Assembly: GCA_900771305.1 (NCBI GenBank)
Contig: CAAGNL010000203.1
Span: forward strand, 1-17,847
Length of the DNA: 17,847 nucleotides
From: Kiritimatiellia bacterium
Lineage (GTDB): Bacteria > Verrucomicrobiota > Kiritimatiellia > RFP12 > UBA1067
Direction: 5' to 3'
The translations under genes and the position numbers were made by a program. Shown piece by piece: positions 1 to 7,984 of this stretch. Each line of letters begins with the position of its first letter. The first letter of the stretch is position 1. The notes under the pieces were generated by a model. The model was not told the origin of the DNA, did no database searches, and saw only the letters and a program-made list of their open reading frames with translations.

Positions 1-1116
1 CGTGAGATGGAGTTGCGTAATACCCATCGGGATTTTGGAAAGCACAACCGTCCAAATCTTTACTATCCATTTTTTGTCCGTAAAGACGGTGCCGTAGCCC
101 TTGAACAACTTGAGGGATTTGACACGTCAGTGTTCCCGGATTGGGACGATGGATTTGAGGGGTGCTGGACATGGGGTGCGCAGAAAGCAATTGTCGAACT
201 CGACTTGTTGTTTGCTAAGCAGGTGGAGGGCAAGTGGAAGGTGTACCGAAAATCGTATGCCGTTCAGGATGGCGAGACCGTGAGGAAACAAGTCAAGTCG
301 ATCTGGACTGATTGTCGTTTCTTCACAGAGAAGGGTCAAAGGGTCGTCAACGAGTTGTTTGATACGAAGGACAAGATTTTCCAAGGCCCGAAAGCCGTTG
401 AATTGGTCAAACAGACGATTCAGATGGCACAGGTCGGTGAAGGTGATGTCGTCTTGGATTTCTTCTCCGGTTCTGCAACAACGGCTCATGCCGTATTTGA
501 AACGAATTTGGATCATGTTAATCGTCAATTCATTCTTGTACAATGGCCGGAGCCATGTCGTACCGATACACCGGCTGCAACGGCCGGTTATAAGACCATT
601 GACGAGATTGGACAGGCACGAATTAAAAAGGCCGCGGCGAAGATTGTCGAGGAGAATCCGCTCTTGGCGAAGACGATGGACTTGGGTTTCAAGCATTACA
701 CGCTGAAGGAGGTTGAGGGTAAGACGCTCGATAAGATTGAGAAGTTTGACTTGAACGATAATGCTTTGGCGGCGACGGATGACATTCTGAAGGAGTTCGG
801 GGTTGAGACGGTGCTGGCGACGTGGCTGGTGCATGACGGTTACGGGTTTGGTGCCGAGCCGAAGGTCATCGACCTTGACGGCTACAAGGCGTACTGGATG
901 GAAAAGCACGTCTATCTGATTGAGCCGGGATTGAGCGACAAGGGTATTTCTGCGCTTTTTGACAAGTTCGAGACGGAGGGCACGTTTAATCCGGGCAATG
1001 TGGTCGTGTTCGGCTACAGCTTCTCGTGGACGCAGTTGGAGGCGCTGAAGAACAATCTCCTGAAGATTGCCGCGAACGGCACGAACAAGCACGTCCTTCT
1101 CGACAAGCGTTACTGA
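1..1116 (+). CDS. mod: Type III restriction-modification methyltransferase (Mod), 3' part
   Basis: The frame is open from base 1, so this is the C-terminal 371 codons of a gene that starts upstream of the window; the ATG at base 7 is probably internal. Mod enzymes are beta-class N6-adenine methyltransferases that also carry the DNA-recognition domain of the type III complex. In that class the catalytic DPPY motif lies before the AdoMet-binding motif, so DPPY must be outside the window. The AdoMet motif is visible as DFFSGSATTAHAV, starting at base 457, followed by RQFILVQWPEP. The last 170 residues or so are typical of Mod C-termini. The gene ends 13 bases before res, with the res ribosome-binding site in the gap, so the two are co-transcribed. 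No frameshift is seen in the visible part. The family call is strong; the recognition sequence cannot be read from this. Confidence 0.93.
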   Translation, partial: REMELRNTHRDFGKHNRPNLYYPFFVRKDGAVALEQLEGFDTSVFPDWDDGFEGCWTWGAQKAIVELDLLFAKQVEGKWKVYRKSYAVQDGETVRKQVKSIWTDCRFFTEKGQRVVNELFDTKDKIFQGPKAVELVKQTIQMAQVGEGDVVLDFFSGSATTAHAVFETNLDHVNRQFILVQWPEPCRTDTPAATAGYKTIDEIGQARIKKAAAKIVEENPLLAKTMDLGFKHYTLKEVEGKTLDKIEKFDLNDNALAATDDILKEFGVETVLATWLVHDGYGFGAEPKVIDLDGYKAYWMEKHVYLIEPGLSDKGISALFDKFETEGTFNPGNVVVFGYSFSWTQLEALKNNLLKIAANGTNKHVLLDKRY

Positions 1117-1129
1117 GGGCAAGAGGCAG

Positions 1130-4096
1130 ATGGAAATTATACTTCAGAAGGCATTGCCGCATCAGCAGAAGGCGGTGGACGCGGTGAGCGGCGTCTTTGC
1201 GGGCATGACATTTCTGCCGCCGCAGCAGTTCTACGCCAATCCCAAGGTGATATTAGGAAGCTCAGCGCAGATGGAGAATCTTCGCAGGGTTCAGGATGAG
1301 AACAAGATTGATTATGCCTTTCGCGGAATGCAAACGGGCTCGCGCTATCTTCCGCTGGATATCAAGATGGAGACCGGGACGGGTAAGACCTACGTCTATA
1401 CCCATCTCATCTATGAACTGCATCAGAAGTTCAAGATCAACAAGTTCGTGATTGCTGTGCCGTCCTTGGCCATCAAGGCGGGAACGGCGCAGTTCCTGAC
1501 GGATGGCTACGTCAAGAAGCACTTCAAGGACCAGTGCGGATATGGGGCGGAGATCGAGTGCGAGGTATTGGAGCCGCCGAAGAAAAAGAAGAAGGGGCGG
1601 CAGTACTTTCCCGCAGCGGTTGAGGATTTTGTTAAGGGCTCGTGTCAGGTTGACAACCGCATCTATGTGCTTTTGGTCAACATGCAGCTTCTGACGGGAA
1701 GCAAGAATTCGTTGCTGCAGCGTGACGACTATGATGCGGGCGTCGAGGGCTTTTACCGTCCGTTCGACGCAATCAAGGCGACGCGTCCGTTTGTGATTAT
1801 CGACGAGCCGCATCGCTTCTCGCGTGACCAGAAGGCGTACCAGGCCATTGAGAAGGAACTGGATCCGCAGTGCATTATCCGCTTCGGTGCGACGTTCCCC
1901 CTGCGGACGGAGGGCTTTGGCAAGTCGAAACATTCCGTAAAAGACTATCGGCATCTACTTTACGACCTGAATGCGTGTCAGTCCTTTAATCAGGGACTGA
2001 TTAAGGGCGTGGTGAAGGAGCACTTTGAGCCGGAGCATCAGAAGGACGCGAAGGTCAAGATCGTCAAGATCGAGTCCAAGAAGTCCGTGCGGATGCAGTA
2101 TCTTGAAGCGGGCAAGGCGAAGAAGAGTTTCACCTTGTGCGTTGGCGATTCGCTTTCGACCGTGAACGAGGCGTTCAGCGGAATCACTGTACAGGCGATC
2201 GGGTCGGATGTGGTGGTCTTTTCCAACGAGTCGGAGAAACGTACCGGCGAGGAGATGAGCGTCGACGTTTATATGGAAAGCTACCAGGAGCAGATGATGA
2301 AGTTGGCGATAGAGCGGCATTTCGAGGTTGAACGCCGCAACTTCTGCGACCAGCCGAACAAGATCAAGACGTTGGCGCTATTCTTCATTGATGATATCGT
2401 ATCCTATCGCGGGGACGGCGAGGACGAGGGCAAGGCCTATTTGCGGACGACCTTCGAGAAGTTGCTTCAGGAACGCATCAAGATCGTGCTGAAGGAGCTG
2501 GAGCCGTCCGAGACGGAATACAGGGAATTCCTTGAGGAAAGCTTGGCGCGCATCAAGGAGTGCCACGCGGGATATTTCGCCAAGGACAACGATTCGTCCG
2601 ACGAGGCGATTGCCCAGGAGGTCGATGAGATTCTGCATGGCAAGAAAAAGCTGTTGTCGTTCAAGGACGAGGACGGCAAGTGGAATGTCCGGCGGTTCCT
2701 CTTTTCCAAGTGGACGTTGAAGGAGGGGTGGGACAACCCGAATGTGTTCACCATCGCCAAACTGCGGTCCAGCGGCAGTGAGATCAGCAAGCTGCAGGAG
2801 GTCGGACGCGGACTGCGACTGCCGGTCGATGAGAACGGCAACCGCGTCTCGGACATGGAGTTTCAGCTCAACTACATTGTCGATTTCAGCGAGGCGGACT
2901 TTGCGGAAAAGCTTGTTTCGCAAATCAATGCCGAGGCTCCGCTGGCAGTGGCAATCACCGAGCAGAAGATGCGAGAGGTTGCGGTAAAACTTGGCAAGTC
3001 GCCCGAAGAGCTGATGAGTGAGTTGCTGATTAAGAAGTTTGTCGACCTCAAGTGGAATATCCTGCCGGAGAACCGCGAGGCGTTCTTTGAGGCATATCCC
3101 GATTTCGTCGGAGGCCTCAATGGCGGCAAAATCAAGGATGCCAACAAGGAGAAGACGCGGAAAATCAAAATCCGCAAGGAGCCTTTCGACAAGATCAAGA
3201 AGCTTTGGATGGAGATTAATCAGCGGTATGTGCTCTTCTACGAAGAGGAATTGAACGACAAACTGCCGCAGGTCGTTGCGGAGAGTTTTGCCAGAGATGT
3301 GTTCAAGGATGTTGCGTTGACAAGCTCGCGCGTCAAGATTGCGAGCGATGGCGCTGCATTGTCGGTCGTGGAGGAGACGGGGGTATCTTACGTCGTTGAG
3401 AGTCCGATTCGCTACGGGGCGTTTTTGCGGCGGATATCGAATGTGACGAATATCCCTGTGGATGTCGTGGACAAGGGATTGAGGCTCTATGCGAAGAAGA
3501 ACGGAGTGCCGGACGCTGCAAAAATCAACGAACGCTCCGCGGCGCGTTTTTGCGACGAGTTCCAGTTGTGGAAGAACACGGAACTGCAAGGGCGGTTCTG
3601 CTATAAGAAGAGTGCGGATAAGGTTAAGGCGACGGCATTGACCAACAAGGATGGTTCGATGCGAAAGACCGTCACCCAGGGCGTGATCGGAACGAAGATT
3701 CTTGCGGGAAAACCTTGTAAGAAGTATCTTTACGATGCAATCACATACGATTCTCCGCTTGAAAAGCAAAATGTCCTGACCGACATTGACGAGATTGTTG
3801 TGTTTGGCAAGATTCCGCGGCGGAGTGTGGCGATCCCAACGATTGCCGGTGGGACTTTCAGCCCTGATTTTATGTATGTGGTGAAGCGCAAAGACGGCAC
3901 GAGGATCTTGAATTTGATTGTCGAAACAAAGGATTATGATCGAGAGGATCAGATTCCGACGGATCAGATGATTAAGATTGAATGTGCCAAGGTGTTTTTT
4001 GCGAATCTTGAGGCAGAGGGGTATAAAGTCGTATTTCATCCCCAACTCAAGCAGGACAAGATTGCCGGCATCATTGCCGATGTTTTGAGGGAATGA
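1130..4096 (+). CDS. res: Type III restriction enzyme, helicase/nuclease subunit (Res)
   Basis: 988 residues, the usual size for Res, which joins Mod to form an ATP-driven enzyme that cleaves DNA after meeting unmethylated sites. The superfamily 2 helicase motifs are intact: Walker A in METGTGKT (residues 80-87), Walker B DEPH (225-228), motif III RFGATFP, and motif VI QEVGRGLRLP from residue 556. The C-terminal nuclease has the PD-(D/E)XK pattern: PDF at 912-914, then ETK at 932-934. The frame is open further upstream into mod, but ATG 1130 is preferred: it has a GAGG Shine-Dalgarno just upstream and follows the mod stop by 13 bases. All key residues are present, so the enzyme is probably active. 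Base use is less G+C-rich than in the downstream carbohydrate genes. Confidence 0.95.
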   Translation: MEIILQKALPHQQKAVDAVSGVFAGMTFLPPQQFYANPKVILGSSAQMENLRRVQDENKIDYAFRGMQTGSRYLPLDIKMETGTGKTYVYTHLIYELHQKFKINKFVIAVPSLAIKAGTAQFLTDGYVKKHFKDQCGYGAEIECEVLEPPKKKKKGRQYFPAAVEDFVKGSCQVDNRIYVLLVNMQLLTGSKNSLLQRDDYDAGVEGFYRPFDAIKATRPFVIIDEPHRFSRDQKAYQAIEKELDPQCIIRFGATFPLRTEGFGKSKHSVKDYRHLLYDLNACQSFNQGLIKGVVKEHFEPEHQKDAKVKIVKIESKKSVRMQYLEAGKAKKSFTLCVGDSLSTVNEAFSGITVQAIGSDVVVFSNESEKRTGEEMSVDVYMESYQEQMMKLAIERHFEVERRNFCDQPNKIKTLALFFIDDIVSYRGDGEDEGKAYLRTTFEKLLQERIKIVLKELEPSETEYREFLEESLARIKECHAGYFAKDNDSSDEAIAQEVDEILHGKKKLLSFKDEDGKWNVRRFLFSKWTLKEGWDNPNVFTIAKLRSSGSEISKLQEVGRGLRLPVDENGNRVSDMEFQLNYIVDFSEADFAEKLVSQINAEAPLAVAITEQKMREVAVKLGKSPEELMSELLIKKFVDLKWNILPENREAFFEAYPDFVGGLNGGKIKDANKEKTRKIKIRKEPFDKIKKLWMEINQRYVLFYEEELNDKLPQVVAESFARDVFKDVALTSSRVKIASDGAALSVVEETGVSYVVESPIRYGAFLRRISNVTNIPVDVVDKGLRLYAKKNGVPDAAKINERSAARFCDEFQLWKNTELQGRFCYKKSADKVKATALTNKDGSMRKTVTQGVIGTKILAGKPCKKYLYDAITYDSPLEKQNVLTDIDEIVVFGKIPRRSVAIPTIAGGTFSPDFMYVVKRKDGTRILNLIVETKDYDREDQIPTDQMIKIECAKVFFANLEAEGYKVVFHPQLKQDKIAGIIADVLRE

Positions 4097-4869
4097 TTGA
4101 ATTGATGGCGAACAACTTTGAGGACTTGCCGTCGGAACTGTTGCCGCGTGATTTGATGGAACGCGCGGCAGATCCGTCGACAATCCCTGATGAGGCGTTG
4201 CTTTCGATTATTCTGAAGACAGGTGCCGCGGGATGTGATGTCCGAGAGCTTTCGCGGCGGTTGCTTGATGCGTTTGGATCATTGAACAGGCTTATTTCGT
4301 CCGATTGGCGTGATATTGAGGAACGGATCAAAAAACATAATAAGGATTATCCTGGCAGGCCAATACTCGGAATCGGTCGGGTGAAGTGCCTGGAACTTGC
4401 AGCGGCTTTTGAGATGGGGCGGCGAGCGAATCGTATGTCTCCGGAAGAGATGCGTAAATCCTCTGTCATGACGCCGGATGACGGATTCAGGTTGTTCAGG
4501 GCGGTGATTCGTCCCGGAGAAGAAAAAGAGAGTATGTTCGTTCTGCTTCTGGATGTCAAAAATCATCCGCTGTCCGAACCGATACGCATGAGCATAGGAT
4601 CGGATGATTACGCGCCGGCCTGTGTACGAGATATTTTTAAGGAGGCCGTCAGATGGGGTGCGAAGTCGATTATGTTGGCGCATAACCATCCTTCCGGCGA
4701 TCCAACCCCAAGCCAGGGAGACATTGAATTGACGAAAAGGGTGATTGATGCGGCAAAACTTTTTGATATAAATGTCGTGGATCATCTTGTCATCGCGACT
4801 CCGAGAGGGTTTCCCGTTGTGACTTATATTTCGATAAGGGCCTTTCATACAGTTGATCAAGGTAGCTAA
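4093..4869 (+). CDS. radC: RadC-family JAB/MPN domain protein
   Basis: 258 residues. The N-terminal half looks like the helix-hairpin-helix region of RadC (PDEALLSIILKTG, then GIGRVKCLELAAAFEMGRR). The C-terminal half is a JAB/MPN metal-binding domain with H197-x-H199-x7-S207-x2-D210 in HNHPSGDPTPSQGD, the JAMM signature. RadC proteins were once assigned to DNA repair, but their biochemical role is not settled. They are common on mobile elements and next to defence genes. The ATG overlaps the res stop as ATGA, so translation is coupled. A second in-frame ATG at 4105 (MANNFEDL) is an alternative start: the GAGGGA at 4087-4092 is very close to the first ATG and rather far from the second. The local composition is A+T-rich compared with the rest of the window. 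The family is certain; the role in this operon is unknown. Confidence 0.93.
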   Translation: MIELMANNFEDLPSELLPRDLMERAADPSTIPDEALLSIILKTGAAGCDVRELSRRLLDAFGSLNRLISSDWRDIEERIKKHNKDYPGRPILGIGRVKCLELAAAFEMGRRANRMSPEEMRKSSVMTPDDGFRLFRAVIRPGEEKESMFVLLLDVKNHPLSEPIRMSIGSDDYAPACVRDIFKEAVRWGAKSIMLAHNHPSGDPTPSQGDIELTKRVIDAAKLFDINVVDHLVIATPRGFPVVTYISIRAFHTVDQGS

Positions 4870-5035
4870 GTGGTGCTGTCGTTTAGCCGGATAGTTACTG
4901 TCGGGCCATCTAGCCTGGAAAGAGGACTTTCTTCCGTTCTGCCGACGCGAGAAGGTGCCGAACGCCGTCGCATTTCTGGAGATCGACTGAAGCGGCTCTG
5001 TGCCGATTAGTTTTTTAAGAAGGAGAACAGGTCAG
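4870..5035. other. Intergenic region between radC and the propeller gene
   Basis: This is the boundary between the lower-G+C restriction operon and the G+C-rich secreted-enzyme block. I find no convincing rho-independent terminator for the radC operon: a 5-base stem at GGAAAG/CTTTC near 4917-4931 is too weak. No clear -35/-10 pair precedes the gene at 5036; TAGTTT at 5008-5013 is the nearest -10-like hexamer, without a good -35. The only other content is a short coding-looking fragment, listed separately. Confidence 0.4.
4895..4990 (+). pseudogene. Possible 31-codon C-terminal gene remnant
   Basis: Between an in-frame TAG (4892-4894) and TGA (4988-4990) the frame reads like protein, including AWKEDFLPFCRREKVPNAVAF. 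It has no start codon and no Shine-Dalgarno. The pattern W-x-x-DFL-x-FC-x-x-x-x-x-P resembles a stretch in GH39-type glycosidases, but the match is weak and made from memory. It could equally be a chance open frame of 96 bases. Its position just downstream of the restriction operon fits a gene truncated when that operon arrived. Confidence 0.25.
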
Positions 5036-6328
5036 ATGAAGAAATTGATGTTGATGGTGGCGGCGGGATTGGTCGCCGGATGTGCGGTGGCGGCGGAACT
5101 GGCGCCGTTCCCGAAGTGGAGCGAGGCGCGCGCGGTGACGTCCGGTCCGCACGAGCACTTCCTCGCGAGCTACTTCGCGATCGATTCGTGGAGTCCGAAC
5201 AAGCGGTACATGCTGGTTCTCGAAACGGATGTCAATGGTCGTCTGCCGGAGGCGGGCGAGCGCTGCACGCTCGGCGTCGTCGACCTTCAGGACGGCAACA
5301 AGTTCATCCCCGTGACCACGACGGCGTGCTGGAATTTCCAGGAGGCGGCGATGGCGTTCTGGATGGACGACGACACGATCCTCTTCAACGACCTGCGGGA
5401 TGGCAAGTTCAAGACCGTGATCATGAACTGGAAGACGGGCAAGGACGTCCGTGTCCTCCCAATGCCGGTGAGCGCCGTCTCGGAGGACCGCACGTGGGCC
5501 GTTTCCGTCAACTACGCCCGCCTGTCGTTGCTGCGCCCCGACTACGGCTATGCGGGGCCGGGACAGGATGCGCGCGAGACGGTGCCGTGGCCCGAGGACG
5601 ATGGTCTTTGGACGATGGACCTCAAGACGGGCGAGACGAAACTGATTCTCTCCGTCGCCGCCACGCGTTCGCAGCAGCCCGAGCCCAAGAAGGTCGCGGG
5701 CAAGCCCGGGCAGCCGCTCGCCTACCACTGCCACACGGTCATCTCGAAGGATGGCGAGAAGATCTTCTTCCTCGCCCGCTCCGTCGACTGGTTCGACAAG
5801 GTCACGCACAAGATTCCCTACTGGAACACGACTTCCTTCACGGTCAACCGCGACGGTACGGAGCTGCGGCGCTGCTTCAAGGACGGCTGGGCGGGCTCCC
5901 ACTTCAACTGGGCGCCGGACGGTTCCCACAAGATGCTCGTGACGGCGACTCGCTACGAGCACAACGATCCGAAGGAGACGGGACGCGCCTGGAGCACGGT
6001 CGAATTCGAAGTCGGCAAGGAGTCCGAAGTCCGCTGCATTGGCAAGGGCGTTTTGGACCAGGACTGGCACTGCGTCTATTCGCCGGACGGCAAGTTCATG
6101 AGCGGCGAGACGTACTGGAACAAGTACAACGAGCGCCCCTGGGTGCTCGTGCGCCTTGCGGACGGCATGACGATGCCGATGGGCGCGTTCTACGTGCCGC
6201 CGCAGTACCGCCAGACGTATTGGCGCTGCGACCTGCATGCCCGCTATCGTCCGGACGGCCGCCAGATCGCGTTCAATTCCGTCCACGAGGGTTCGCGCCA
6301 GGTCTATGTGCGCGACATCGAGCCTTGA
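5036..6328 (+). CDS. Exported TolB/PD40-type beta-propeller, oligogalacturonate-lyase-like
   Basis: 430 residues from ATG 5036, chosen because AGGAG lies at 5021-5025 and the protein then begins with an export signal, MKKLMLMVAAGLVAGCAVAA. VAGC at residues 13-16 is a possible lipobox, so it may be a lipoprotein; cleavage after AVAA is the alternative. The rest is a series of beta-propeller blades with SPDG/RPDG turns, for example DWHCVYSPDG (H345) and DLHARYRPDGRQIAF (H401), plus YHCH (H231, H233). Histidines placed near the blade centres recall oligogalacturonate lyases (PL22), which use a metal held by His residues and cleave unsaturated pectin fragments. That assignment is tentative, since many exported propellers of this type are only called PD40 proteins. 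The gene stands alone on its strand between the radC operon and a convergent gene. Confidence 0.7.
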   Translation: MKKLMLMVAAGLVAGCAVAAELAPFPKWSEARAVTSGPHEHFLASYFAIDSWSPNKRYMLVLETDVNGRLPEAGERCTLGVVDLQDGNKFIPVTTTACWNFQEAAMAFWMDDDTILFNDLRDGKFKTVIMNWKTGKDVRVLPMPVSAVSEDRTWAVSVNYARLSLLRPDYGYAGPGQDARETVPWPEDDGLWTMDLKTGETKLILSVAATRSQQPEPKKVAGKPGQPLAYHCHTVISKDGEKIFFLARSVDWFDKVTHKIPYWNTTSFTVNRDGTELRRCFKDGWAGSHFNWAPDGSHKMLVTATRYEHNDPKETGRAWSTVEFEVGKESEVRCIGKGVLDQDWHCVYSPDGKFMSGETYWNKYNERPWVLVRLADGMTMPMGAFYVPPQYRQTYWRCDLHARYRPDGRQIAFNSVHEGSRQVYVRDIEP

Positions 6329-6336
6329 GGCTGTAA

Positions 6337-6420
6337 TTTCAACATCTCCAGCTCTCCGGCTACGATGCGGACCACCGCACCTCGGACGTGACGGTCCAGG
6401 GCGTTTTCTGGAACGGCCGC
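6337..6420 (+). pseudogene. Remnant of a right-handed beta-helix (pectate-lyase fold) protein, C-terminus
   Basis: Directly after the propeller stop and an in-frame TAA (6334-6336), the + strand reads QLSGYDADHRTSDVTVQG followed by VFWNG. The run 'LSGYDADH..SDV....V..NG' is how the last coils of exported beta-helix enzymes (pectate lyase fold, GH28-like or polysaccharide-lyase-like) often read. There is no start codon, no ribosome-binding site and only about 28 codons. The frame then runs on antisense through the 3' end of the next gene, where it loses protein-like character. It is most simply a fossil of a deleted enzyme gene. The call rests on pattern memory and needs a protein search. Confidence 0.5.
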
Positions 6421-6426
6421 GAAGGG

Positions 6427-7890
6427 CTATGGGGCCGGGGGAAGGGACTCGACAAGGCGAATGCGGCCAATTTTGTAGCGACGCTGGCCGTCGTCGTTGG
6501 GGAGCGGCAGTTCGTAGACAGGCGTACCGTCCACCTTGCCGACGGAAACGTAGACGTCGAACTCGCCGTGTTTGAAGGTCGGCGCGCGCCAGCGTCCGAG
6601 GAAGCTGCGGAAGGTGTGCGCGGTGACGGGAATGGCATCGGCTGCGCCGACCTTGAGCGTCTTCAGATTGAAGGTGTAATCTGCCAAAACGGCGAGGATG
6701 CCGTTCTTCTCGTCCTTGACCGTCAGACAGGGGTAGGCGTCTAGCTGGCAGGGTGCCACACCGGCGTTCGCCCAGGTCCAGGAAACGGAGAACGGACGTT
6801 CGCCGCCGTTGGGCCCGACGGCGACGACACCTGGCCAGGTGGCCTCGCGCAGCTGGAATCGATAGCCGAGGCGTCGGTTGATGCGGGCGATTGCGTCGCG
6901 GTTCTCGTCGAAGAGCTGACGGGCGGGACCATGCACGGACATATAGCTCGCGTGCATGTCCTCGACGCTCTTCACGAGCAGGTCGGGAAACCAGGCGTTG
7001 CGCTTCTTCGAGCCGAGATAGTGCTCGTGTTCCAAGACGACGGGGAGCGTCCGCCAGTAGCGTTCGGCCTGGTCGGCATGGAACCACGAGTGGGGCGGTG
7101 CCTGGACGAGGATCGAGTCGTCGCGCCAGCCGACGCCTTTTGACCGCGCATAGTCGAGCAGCGGGTAGTTGCCGCTTGTGTTGCTTGGACCGGATACGTC
7201 GTCCGAGATGACGAGCGGCGTCCGCGGGAAAAGGCGCACGTGCAGGTCGATGTGCTTTTTCACGTCGATGTCCATCCGTGCCTGGGGCACGCGGCTGCTG
7301 CCCTGCGTGTGGCCTTCGCCCCAGAGTCCGTACGTGCCGATGTCCATGAAGGCGACTTCGGGGCGTCCGTCATAGCGCGCGGCGAATGCCTTGAGAAAGT
7401 TTTCGAGTTTCTCCAGGAAGACGGGGTCGACGAAGTCGGGATCCCAGTATTTGCCATCTGGCGAGGGGCCGCCGGTCTTACCCCAGCCAAAATTCCAGAA
7501 CGTGCCCTTGGCGCCGGCTTTCCTGACCCATTCGGGTGTCGCGAAGCGCAGCCAGGATTCGCTGCAGGTGATACGGAAGGCGATCTGTCCGCCTTTGGCG
7601 ATCCAGCGCTGGGCGGGGGTGTCAAGTGCCGTCCAGTTGTACTCGCCCTCCTCGGGCTCGAGAAACGCCCAGGGTATACGGAGGTAGCAGACGGAGCAGC
7701 CGGGGAACCAGGCCATGTCGTCGCCGGGCTCCAGCGTGGGGCCGTAGTTCGCGGGGGTATTCGAATAGTAGTGCATCGTCCAACCCATGTTGGGATTGAC
7801 GAGGGCGCGTCCATCGTCGGCAGGACGGACCGTGACGCCGAAGGCGGCGAAGCCTGCGAGAAGCGAAAGGGAATGAATCAGATTTTTCAT
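6427..7890 (-). CDS. Exported DUF4832-type glycoside-hydrolase-like protein
   Basis: 487 residues on the minus strand. The ATG at 7890 (reading left) is preceded by GGAG at the right distance and starts a signal peptide, MKNLIHSLSLLAGFAAFG, so the 22 further upstream codons are rejected. The mature protein opens with VNPNMGWTMHYYSN (from residue 31), followed by YLRIPWAFLEPEEGEYNW and DTPAQRWIAKGGQIAFRITC. This is the TIM-barrel start of proteins annotated DUF4832 or beta-galactosidase-like in Planctomycetes and Verrucomicrobia. The E-P-E-E-G-x-Y-x-W segment is shared with GH42-type barrels. The C-terminal 130 residues look like a beta-sandwich. No characterised member is known to me, so the substrate is open. 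The gene is convergent with the propeller gene and divergent from the GH129-like gene, with a TATACT -10 box upstream. Confidence 0.75.
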   Translation of the reverse strand: MKNLIHSLSLLAGFAAFGVTVRPADDGRALVNPNMGWTMHYYSNTPANYGPTLEPGDDMAWFPGCSVCYLRIPWAFLEPEEGEYNWTALDTPAQRWIAKGGQIAFRITCSESWLRFATPEWVRKAGAKGTFWNFGWGKTGGPSPDGKYWDPDFVDPVFLEKLENFLKAFAARYDGRPEVAFMDIGTYGLWGEGHTQGSSRVPQARMDIDVKKHIDLHVRLFPRTPLVISDDVSGPSNTSGNYPLLDYARSKGVGWRDDSILVQAPPHSWFHADQAERYWRTLPVVLEHEHYLGSKKRNAWFPDLLVKSVEDMHASYMSVHGPARQLFDENRDAIARINRRLGYRFQLREATWPGVVAVGPNGGERPFSVSWTWANAGVAPCQLDAYPCLTVKDEKNGILAVLADYTFNLKTLKVGAADAIPVTAHTFRSFLGRWRAPTFKHGEFDVYVSVGKVDGTPVYELPLPNDDGQRRYKIGRIRLVESLPPAP

Positions 7891-7912
7891 AGGGCTCCTT
7901 TGAACGGCGACA

Positions 7913-7918
7913 AGTATA
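7913..7918 (-). promoter_or_regulatory. -10 box for the DUF4832-type gene
   Basis: The minus strand reads TATACT here, 22 bases upstream of the ATG at 7890, leaving a short leader of about 16 bases that contains the Shine-Dalgarno AAAGGAG. A matching -35 hexamer is not clear. Confidence 0.5.
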
Positions 7919-7949
7919 CAGGATTTTGACGACAATGAGGAGTCCGCGC

Positions 7950-7978
7950 TGGACAATAGACAGCGGATGTGTTAGAAT
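7950..7978 (+). promoter_or_regulatory. Sigma-70-type promoter for the GH129-like gene
   Basis: TGGACA (7950-7955) and TAGAAT (7973-7978) are separated by exactly 17 bases, the optimal spacing for a housekeeping promoter. Transcription should start at about 7984-7986, on or next to the ATG at 7985. This places the small open frame 7985-8041 and a leader of roughly 110 bases in front of the glycosidase gene at 8098. It lies back to back with the promoter of the minus-strand gene, 32 bases apart. Confidence 0.65.
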
Positions 7979-7984
7979 TCGGGC

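Noticed and set aside
1067..1129. Upstream extension of res into the mod gene
   Set aside because: The extension reads PRTARTSTSFSTSV, overlaps the conserved Mod end and lacks a Shine-Dalgarno; ATG 1130 has one and gives the family-typical start.
2378..4183. A 601-codon minus-strand open frame antisense to res
   Set aside because: The + strand carries an intact helicase-nuclease with all motifs; the antisense translation has no recognisable feature.
5015..7087. A 690-codon minus-strand open frame across the propeller gene and part of the DUF4832-type gene
   Set aside because: Arg-rich low-complexity translation without motifs, overlapping two genes that have signal peptides and recognisable folds.
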